Of a DNA stretch of 64,000 nt, positions 55,969-64,000 are shown in pieces; position 1 is the stretch's first letter, and each line of letters starts with the position of its first letter. The stretch covers positions 124,001 to 188,000 of the forward strand of contig NW_027062698.1 of NCBI RefSeq assembly GCF_032884065.1, given 5' to 3'. The DNA comes from Artemia franciscana (taxonomy: Eukaryota > Arthropoda > Branchiopoda > Anostraca > Artemiidae). A model generated the notes under the pieces. That model worked only from the letters and a program-made list of their open reading frames with translations. It was not told where the DNA came from and searched no databases. Made by a program: the position numbers and the translations under genes.

Positions 55969-56585
55969 GTTAAAAAAACAAAGGTTCGTCGATATGTACT
56001 CCATAGTGACGCTGAAAAATAAAGAAGAAAAAGAAAACTGAAAAAAGGTAAAAAACTAAAAAAAAACTAAAAAGAAAAAACACTCAAAGAGAAATTACAG
56101 ACCGGGACACAAATGACGACCGAGACAGAGGGAATATAAGTGACGACCGGGAACCTCAAAGAGAAATTACAGACTGGGACACCCGGACACAAATCGCGAC
56201 CGGGACACAGGGAATATAAATGACGACCGGGACACAGGGACACAACTACAACGGGGACGCCGGGGGCACAGGCGGGATATATAAATGACGACCGGGACAC
56301 AGGGAAAACAAATCAATAAAAAGAAGAAACTTAAAAAAGAAAAACTAAAAAAGAAAAAACTAAGAAAAGAAAAAACTAAAAAAGAAAAAAACTGAAATGA
56401 AACTGTATCTATATATCTATGTAAATGACGACCGGGACACTCAAAGAGAAATTAAAGACTGGGATACCGGGACACAAATGACGACCGGGACACAGGGAAC
56501 TTAAATGACGACCTGGACACAGGGACACAACTACAAGGGGACGCCGGGGGCACAGGGGGATATATAAATGACGACGGGAAACAGG

Positions 56586-56783
56586 GAATGTTCGATTAGC
56601 AATCACCATCAACAAAGCTCAAGGGCAATCGTTAGAAAATGCGGTATAGATATGAATACGGATTGCTTTCCCATGGACAATTATTATGTTGCATGTTCAA
56701 GAGCTGGTAAACCTGACAATCTATTTATATGGACAGATAATAGGACAGCAAAGAATGTTGTATATTCGCAAGTTTTACGTAGT

Positions 56784-56786
<3 letters not shown>
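56586..56786 (+). pseudogene. Helitron helicase C-terminal remnant in H8
   Basis: The frame reads KCGIDMNTDCFPMDNYYVAC, then SRAGKPDNLFIW and [13 protein letters not shown], the motif VI region and C-terminus of Helitron PIF1-like helicases. The upstream part, ECSISNHHQQS, stands where INKAQGQS is expected and is frameshifted. The ATPase core is absent. Confidence 0.75.
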
Positions 56787-56813
<27 letters not shown>

Positions 56814-56814
<1 letters not shown>

Positions 56815-57237
56815 CTATATATATAAAAATAAGTTGTCTGTGTGTGGATCTGTGGATCAGGTGACGTCATGTTTGTCCGCATATGACGTCTGAATTATTT
56901 CACACTAATACAAAAGAAGAAAAAAACTAAAAAAGGTAAAAACTACAAAAAAAACTAAAAAGAAAAAAAAACTAAAAAAGCTAAAAAACTAAAAAAAACT
57001 AAAAAAAGGTAAAAATCTAATAACTAAAAAAAACTGAAAAAAATAAAAAAAGGCAAAAACTACAAAAAAAATAAAAACTAATAAAAAAACTAAAAAAGCT
57101 AAAAAACTAAAAAAACTAAAAAAAACTAAAAAAAGGTAAAAAACTAAAAAAAAACTAAAAACTAAAAAAGAAAAAAACTAAAAAAAAGGAAAAAACTGAA
57201 AAATAAAAGAGAAAAAGAAAACTAAAAAAATATGAAT
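56814..57237 (+). mobile_element. Helitron H9, 5' part only
   Basis: It starts TCTATATATATAAAAATAAG at 56814. A TGACGTCA site and 'ccgcatatgacgtctgaatt' follow, then an A-rich 'ctaaaaaa' block. It ends where H10 begins. It lacks the tRNA-like module seen at the same place in H2. Confidence 0.7.

Positions 57238-58252
<1,015 letters not shown>

Positions 58253-58318
<66 letters not shown>
58253..58318. repeat. (TA)n microsatellite between H11 and H12
   Basis: A TA tract with one 'catata' interruption, exactly between the CTAG of H11 and the TC of H12. Confidence 0.95.
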
Positions 58319-58321
<3 letters not shown>

Positions 58322-58362
58322 ATATATATAAAAATAAGTTGTCTGTCTGTCTGTGGATCAGG

Positions 58363-58434
58363 TGACGTCATGTTTCTGTGTCGGCTGACGTCATGAAATT
58401 AGTTGTCGTCATTTTTGCTATGACGGTGACGTCA
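58363..58434 (+). promoter_or_regulatory. Three TGACGTCA sites upstream of the H12 ORF
   Basis: Sites lie at 58363-58370, 58386-58393 and 58427-58434, with spacings of 23 and 41 bases as in H8. An AT-rich 'gatatttaagacatatatg' follows, a possible core promoter before the ATG at 58478. Confidence 0.55.
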
Positions 58435-58477
58435 TTAAAGATATTTAAGACATATATGTTCACGTAGAAATCTATTA

Positions 58478-58828
58478 ATGTTTAAGTTTAAAATGACTGA
58501 TGAACTTACAATGGCAAAAGCCGATGAAGATGCTCAAAGAGTCTATGCCAAAAAACTTGCTGCTGATAGAGAAAGTCAGAAAAGAAAGCGTGCCGAGGAA
58601 TCAAAAGAACAGCAAGGAAACAGGCTTGAGGCTAAAGAACGCAAAACCGCGCAGTTAGATGAAGATCCACCTGGACAGCGAGAGTCAAAACATATCAAAA
58701 CTGAAAATGATGGCGATGATGATTGGGTTTGGGATCTTGACTTGGATAAGGTCATCAATGCCTACCAGATTTTAGTTAGAAAAACAAAGGTTCGGCGATA
58801 TGTATTTCATAGTAAAGCTGAAAAATAA
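58478..58828 (+). CDS. Helitron small N-terminal ORF, intact copy (H12)
   Basis: 116 codons, ATG to TAA, no interruption. Residues 1-30 are MFKFKMTDELTMAKADEDAQ and RVYAKKLAAD. Residues ~30-60 are a basic coiled-coil-like stretch (RESQKRKRAEESKEQQ, LEAKERK). Residues ~70-95 are acidic with tryptophans (TENDGDDDWVWDLDLDKV). The end is basic (VRKTKVRRYVFHSKAEK). No HUH or helicase motif is present. It resembles only the N-terminal low-complexity part of Helitron proteins as I know them. Whether it is made and does anything (DNA or RNA binding would suit the charge pattern) is inference. Confidence 0.6.
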   Translation: MFKFKMTDELTMAKADEDAQRVYAKKLAADRESQKRKRAEESKEQQGNRLEAKERKTAQLDEDPPGQRESKHIKTENDGDDDWVWDLDLDKVINAYQILVRKTKVRRYVFHSKAEK

Positions 58829-59184
58829 AGAAGAAAAAGAAAACTGAAAAAATAAAAAATGTAAAAAACTAAAAAATACTAAAAAGAAAAAACACTCAAA
58901 GAGAAATTACAGACCGGGACACAAATGACGACCAGGACAGAGGGAATATAAATAACGACCGGGACACTCAAGGAGAAATTACAGACTGGGATACCGGGAC
59001 ACAAATGACGACCGGGACACAGGCAATATAAATGACGACCAGGACACAGGTATTTAAGAATATCGTTCAAAGACAAATTTTTAATTGTAAGAAGACCGTT
59101 GAAAGAGAAATTTCTAATTGTAAAATGACTGAAGAACCTACAATGGCAACACCCGAGGAAGCTGCTCAAAACGAATGTATTCAC

Positions 59185-59264
59185 GCCGAAGTAGCTGAGT
59201 TGGTAAAGCGTTATGTTTCAGGTTCTAGGTCCGAGAGGCTCCAGGTTTGAACCTTGGCTTTAGC
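59185..59264 (+). tRNA. tRNA-like module in Helitron H12
   Basis: It has the same 5' arm GCCGAAG and 3' arm CTTTAGC as at 19667, with A-box-like TAGCTGAGTTGG and T arm CCAGG-TTTGAAC-CTTGG (one mismatch). The central region again does not fold as an anticodon arm. Confidence 0.5.
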
Positions 59265-59742
59265 ATTAATACAAAAGAAGAAAAAAACTAAAAAAGGTAA
59301 AAACTACAAAAAAACTAAAAAGAAAATATATATATATATTTATATATATAATCTTTTCCACAAAAATAATAATTTAGCGCTTCTGCCTAAAAACAGCAAT
59401 CGAATTGATGCCTCCTGATACGCAACTATCAACAAAGTGGCAATCGTTGTGGTCGGTGATCAGTTCTTACCTCGAGATAATATTCTTTATAGGCGAAACA
59501 ATCAGTTGACAAGAATTGCTTAAACTCATCGATGCTACGATGCCCTACAATATCCTGACGAATATAAATGACGCCCGGGACACTCAAATAGAAATCACAG
59601 ACTGGGACACCGGGACACAAATGACGACGGGGACACAGGGAATATAAATGACGACCCGGACACAGGGACACAACTACAACGGGGACGCCGGGGGGCACAG
59701 GGGGATATATAAATGACGACGGCAACAAAGGGACAACAGCTA

Positions 59743-59743
<1 letters not shown>

Positions 59744-59827
<84 letters not shown>
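59744..59827. repeat. (TA)n tract between H12 and H13
   Basis: A TA tract with one 'gtatata' near its end, bounded on both sides by Helitron CTAG ends: + end of H12, - end of H13. Confidence 0.9.
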
Positions 59828-59889
59828 CTAGCTGTTGGGAGGGGGCGCTTCGCCCCCTCCCCCGCGCGTAAGTCGTTACGCGCCATATT
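59828..59889 (-). mobile_element. Helitron H13, 3' terminus only
   Basis: The minus strand ends in hairpin GGGGGCGAAGCGCCCCC-type and CTAG (59831-59828), preceded by the family phrase 'gcgtaacgacttacgcgcg'. The rest of the element is missing; sequence from 59890 on is unrelated. Confidence 0.75.
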
Positions 59890-60834
59890 AACAAGTTTCT
59901 CTCCAAATGAAAGTAAAAAGGAATATAAAATACTCAAAACAAACAGAAATTATTCTTTATATGCAGAAAAATGTTATCTCCCTTTTCCTGTGCTCTTTTG
60001 GCTAAAGTTTAACTGGTGCTGAACTAAAAGTATTTCGTAGTGAAAGAAAATGTTGCCAGTTTGCGGTATTTTATTAAACAATTGCCTTTCGAAATTTCAA
60101 AACACTTAAACTAAATATGTTAATGGGTAAAGAAAAGATGGACCAGCCCTTCCACAAGTTCTTTGGATCCAATAATTGTGCTAAAATTTCTGTACGATTT
60201 TTATTTCAAAATGCTATAGTATTCTCTCCTTTCTAGGGCAATGTAAAATTTGTCATTTGAAATCAATCAGTTGCATAGGTTTCAGTTATTTCTTTAAGCA
60301 TCTCTTGTAAACCTAAAATAATCTGGACCAAATCATCCGGAAGATAAAGTGAGTTCATTGATATAATAGGCTTAAGCCCTGTCTATGGCTTTTTTAGGCA
60401 AAGTCGGCCTAGCAAAAACAACTTTTTATACACTGAAAAACAGACATTTCAGAAAAAAAACACTTCAAATGCGCCTGATTTGTCCTTTTAAGCCATACTG
60501 TACCAATGGAGACTGGAGCTGCCTGAAAATGTAAAGAAGCACGGGCGAGTTTGCCTCAAAAAACCATAATGAAGACCCGGCCTGACCTCTTTCCGACAAT
60601 AGATTTGTGTGTTGTTCTATATAAAATGAGCAATTCTTCACACTTATACCACCCTACTCTGGAAACTACACGAGTCAAGCTGCTTTCGAAGACACGATTT
60701 CGCGTATTTTAAACTTTGTAACTACAATGTCAGCTTTGAAATTGTAATAATACAAAACATTTGGTCGCAATGGTCCACGGAGTTTAAAAAGGCACAGGGA
60801 GGAACATGGTTGTTATTCTATCACTTCCTGTTGT
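59890..60834. other. Unassigned AT-rich stretch
   Basis: The first ~100 bases ('aaatgaaagtaaaaaggaat', 'aaacagaaattattctttat') are a diverged P-terminus. After about 60000 nothing is recognised. Confidence 0.35.
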
Positions 60835-61967
60835 TAAAATGGCACTAGAAGTTGCTATTTCCGTTAGAATGAAATCCTCTACGTAATTTAATGACTATCT
60901 CGGAATTTCAATTACGCTGAAAATTTCCCCTTGACAACTCCCCCGGAACATCTCCACATACAGAATTAATTAGGCAAAGAGAAATAAGACAAATAAAAAG
61001 ACTTTTGTAAAGCGAGACTTAATCGAGTGGAGGTGAGCTTGCCCCAATATAGCATGGCTTGAGGTTTGCGAGGGTGCAATTGCATTGGCCTTGTTTGAGG
61101 GAAAATTTGAAATATTCATTAGAATGACACTGGAGGATGGATCACTTGGGTCACATTACGAACGCGAATTCTGTTAATTCCTCCTCAGTCTAAAATTCCC
61201 CGTGGGAAGTTTACACCCGGAAATGTTTCTACACACGAAAAATTAACCCCATGGAAACTCACCCTAAACGCAAAATACCCTTCCCCCGAAAAATGTCTGT
61301 ATACTTCCCAATAACAAATACCATACCTATACGATGGGCAGATTCTATAGGCAAAACTTAAAGACATATCCCCAAGGGCTGGATGGGGGACATGTTATCT
61401 CCAAAGGGATAATTTTGGGACTTTTGAATTATACTGATTAAAATTTTGATCGGACGCCTTTGGGAAAAAGGGGGCGTGGGAGGGAGGCTAGTCTCCCTCC
61501 AATCTTTCGGGTCGCTGAAAAAGGCCATTAAAATCTTTAATTTTTGTTCAAATGAACCCTCTCCTGATGTTCTAGGACCACTGGTTCGATGCGATCCCCC
61601 CTATGAAAAAAAACATCCGTGATCTTTCTTCTGACAAAAATACAAAATTCCCCATTTCTCCAAATGGGAGATTCAAACCTCTACAGTACAGTTCTCTGAC
61701 ATGCTCATTTTGATGGTGTGATTTTCATTAAGCCTCTTTGACTTTTAGAGAATGTTTCTCCCCTTTTTCAAAAACCTGGCAAATTTTCTCAGGTTTGTAA
61801 ACCTTTTATAGTTAACACTAAACTAAATGAACCTTTTATATTGGGAATCGGCATAATAAGTCAATTCTTTTGTTGCTTCTATTGAGATCAGAATTCCGTT
61901 TTTAGAGTTTTGGTTACCATTGAGCCGTATCGCTCCTTACTGACAATTTGTTACCACGAGCTGTTTG
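60835..61967 (+). mobile_element. Decayed P-family element, + orientation
   Basis: Interior phrases match P copies at 22-24 kb: 'tgttctaggaccactggttc', 'ctacagtacagttctctgac', 'cgtttttagagttttggtta', and the end 'gagccgtatcgctccttact' with 'ttaccacgagctgtttg'. Substitutions and gaps are many. It ends ~47 bases before a candidate splice acceptor at 62013-62014. Confidence 0.6.
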
Positions 61968-62014
61968 GAAACATTAGAACGAAAGTCAATTCCGCTTAAT
62001 TTTTTATGTTCCAG

Positions 62015-62146
62015 ATTTATTATGATGCTATGGACATCCCTTATTTAACGTTTTTGCTGAGACTGCTGATCACCCTGATTGGGATGAGTTTAGTGGGCAT
62101 TAAAAAGTCTATTCCCTCCATCGTTAAGCCTAGTACGCTGGGCTAA
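62015..62146 (+). CDS. Candidate terminal exon of an unknown membrane protein (weak)
   Basis: After 'tttttatgttccag' an open frame of 43 codons ends in TAA: IYYDAMDIPYLTFLLRLLIT, then LIGMSLVGIKKSIPSIVKPS and TLG. It has a credible membrane helix and a short basic tail, and like SLC19 exon C it starts a few tens of bases after a P-element end. I recognise no family, see no partner exon in the window, and find no clear poly(A) signal downstream. It may be chance. Confidence 0.25.
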   Translation: MYYDAMDIPYLTFLLRLLITLIGMSLVGIKKSIPSIVKPSTLG

Positions 62147-64000
62147 TGGTGGCCCACAGGTGTAGTATTATGAACTGGAGCCAGGCTATGTTGTTTTCTC
62201 CCTTTTTAGGCCTTGCTTTTTAGAGTGAAGGTGTCAATTTGAACAGGCATCCCTCAACAGAGAGGGGAGCCACCCAGAATTATGAATCTCATCTGTCACT
62301 CTATGCAGTGTCATCTTCTTTCAGTTTATCCAATCTCGGCAGGGTGCTAGAAAAAACCTTGCCTCATGGCTACACACTGGACAGGATGGTCAGTGGCAGG
62401 GTGGTGACTGAAATAGGCACTGGTAGGCTCCTATTTGTGTACTGGTGTTAACCAGGCCTGCTACTCTTAGGCACACCTGGGGGAGGTTGTCACCACAGCC
62501 ACATTTTGTATATTAGGAATCATCGTAAAAAGAAGATTCTTCTGATATTCTTATAAAAAGAAAATCTGTGTTTATTATGATTATATTAGGTCGAATTTCA
62601 GTTACTATAGACATTTGCCGTTTTTTCTTTACATCGTTACCATGAACCGTTATATAAGCCCTTCTCCGTTGTTGAAAAGGGTTTACGCGGTTAATTTTTT
62701 GGATTTGACAAGAAAAAAATAAGTTCTCTGTACATTGTTCCAAAAGAAACTCGAAGTTTTTTAAAATCACCGACTGTACAGCCTCTAGTCAGGTCTAGTC
62801 CCACCCCCGAAATATTCACTCCTTGGAAATTTCTCCTTCCCCAATTTTCCCCTTATAAAATTTCAGATGTTTATTAGAAGGGAAATTGAAAATTCTACTA
62901 ACCTGTTTAAGTCGAGGGCAATACTATACCGTTGCCTATAGTAAAGAGCCATAAGGGTTCAATGTATTAACATCTTTTCCCCAGAGGTACTTCATATGGA
63001 AGGGGTGATCGCATAAAATTCGGAGGGTGCTCATTCCATTACAAGTTAAAAGTGATTGATGGGCAACACGCCCCCCATAACGTTTTTTCCCCAAACGTAT
63101 CTGATCAACATTTTGAGATAGCCATTTGTTCCAAATAATCAAGAAATCCAATATCCATACTTCCAAGTTTGAAAACTCCCTTCCAGCCCCCAGGGCAAGA
63201 ATCATAAGCTCTGCCACTTGTCCATTATGAGGTTTTTATGGGAAGTGTGGTCGTTAAAACTTTGGAGGGGTCTCGTTCAATTGGAAACTGGAAGTTCCAG
63301 TGTCCTTTTTAAAATTTAGCCTACTTTTCAACCAGTTGATACTGAATGAGTTGTTACCGACTACAGTGTTCTATAAATGTTTTGTTGGTCCAGTTCAATA
63401 TTACTCCTTGCTTTCAGTGGTTCGGTTGTTCTTTTTTTTCTATTAAATTTCTAATCGTTTTTCAAATCATGCCTAGGCTTAACCAAGGTGTGATGTGGGC
63501 AACCAGCAAAATAAACCCACGATTTCTTGCTGTTAAAGTGTATATAACAACAATTGTAAATTGGTTGGTAGCTTCCCTCTTTTTCAGTTTTCTGTTTGAG
63601 AATTCAGATATGGGATTGAAAATGAAATTTTGGACAAGATTTGAATATTTAGTCAAAATTTTCTATAGACAGTAGTTTTGTTAAGAAGTCCTTAATAATA
63701 ACTTTACTAAAGAAATTTGGGTGGACGGAGACGGGTATTATTGTTCATGTGGATGGAAGTTCTACGTGACTTGGTATTTTACGTGGCTGAAGTCCACCTG
63801 ACTCCCACAATAGTTTTATCGGATGTTGTATACGCATGTTTAAATACATTTAAATATTTCATAAAGGAAAAGAGGCAAACTACCATTTAAATCTCGGTGA
63901 AAACAAAGCCACTGATAGCACTTGTCACCCCTCACCCCCCACAAATTTCCTGGCAAGGCCCATGATGCCCTGACTCGTCTTTTCCCTTTTGTGCCGGCAG
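62147..64000. other. Right end of window: F-type module and P scraps, no clear gene
   Basis: Positions 62147-62510 are higher in GC and may be transcript or unknown repeat. Positions 62930-63320 are an F-type module ('gggatctcgttcaattggaa'-like phrases, 'agttccagtgtccttttt'). Positions 63400-63480 match the P-terminus in degraded form. The frame 63346-63675 overlaps that scrap and is not supported as a gene. Confidence 0.4.

Larger units (their letters stand above)
55462..56786 (+). mobile_element. Helitron H8 (ORF type), without 3' terminus
   Basis: It starts TCTATATATATATAAATAAG at 55462 and contains three TGACGTCA sites, the small N-terminal ORF (55603-55968), A-rich blocks, 'gggacaca' minisatellites, and the helicase C-terminal codons (56586-56786). 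It then breaks off in a short TA tract where the next copy (56814) starts. The order matches H1 and H2 with Rep and the helicase core deleted. Confidence 0.7.
58319..59743 (+). mobile_element. Helitron H12 (ORF plus tRNA-like, chimeric)
   Basis: It starts at 58319 with the family 5' end. It holds the three CRE-type sites, the intact small ORF (58478-58828), A-rich and 'gggacaca' blocks, a second truncated start of the same ORF (59124-59173, MTEEPTMATPEEAAQ) fused straight to a tRNA-like module (59185-59264), then more minisatellite. It ends CAGCTAG at 59737-59743 without the GC hairpin. It is a mosaic of ORF-type and tRNA-type copies. Confidence 0.65.

Noticed and set aside
63346-63675. 109-codon frame with hydrophobic segments, preceded by a pyrimidine tract and CAG
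   Set aside because: Its first part is a degraded P-element terminus; no splice partner or family is seen.

Overview
This is a eukaryotic nuclear window. It has intron-split coding sequence with GT-AG borders, long AT-rich introns, non-LTR and Penelope-type retroelement remains, Helitrons and long (TA)n tracts. It looks like an arthropod. Several repeat families (the long-hairpin 'P' family with GTAAGGAGCGAC borders and the GGATC-rich tandem family 'E1') remind me of brine shrimp (Artemia) sequence, but that attribution is from memory and could not be checked here.

One host gene is clear. A 5'-incomplete member of the SLC19 family (reduced folate / thiamine carrier, 12-TM major facilitator fold) lies on the + strand in six recognisable exons: 6047-6202, 11282-11506, 23993-24206, 27929-28121, 34148-34289 and 35872-35997. 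All introns are GT-AG, the phases agree throughout, the stop is at 35995-35997 and an AATAAA follows at 36358. The joined exons encode 351 residues. The N-terminal ~100 residues (about three membrane segments) were not found and probably lie before the window. A second possible 3' exon (62015-62146) is much weaker.

Nearly everything else is transposon. 1.7-4.4 kb: degraded CR1-like LINE (-). 7.2-7.8 kb: LINE 3' end (-). 9.0-10.4 kb: E1 repeat with a tRNA-Pro-like insert. 11.7-15.2 kb: tandem modules ('F'), a 521-bp duplication and trinucleotide-rich repeats. 15.4-16.1 kb: foldback element. 16.6-20.8 kb: one Helitron nested in the 5' end of another. 21.0-24.0 kb: P elements running up to exon 3. 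24.7-26.6 kb: second E1 (-). 31.8-34.1 kb: RTE-like LINE and another LINE end. 37.4-37.6 kb: LINE 3' end. 40.35-48.5 kb: P elements, Penelope-like fragments and RTE-like LINE pieces nested in each other. 49.9-53.0 kb: a large inverted pair of Helitrons between (TA)n tracts. 54.8-59.9 kb: a mostly head-to-tail array of Helitron derivatives, each starting TCTATATATATAAAAATAAG and in the best cases ending in a GC hairpin plus CTAG. 60.8-62.0 kb: decayed P copy.

The most interesting material is this Helitron family. Three copies keep a small basic/acidic ORF without Rep or intact helicase, preceded by three TGACGTCA sites at nearly constant spacing. Other copies carry a tRNA-like module with A- and B-box motifs. 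The 3' ends carry two successive hairpin-CTAG terminators, and one copy is only 142 bp.
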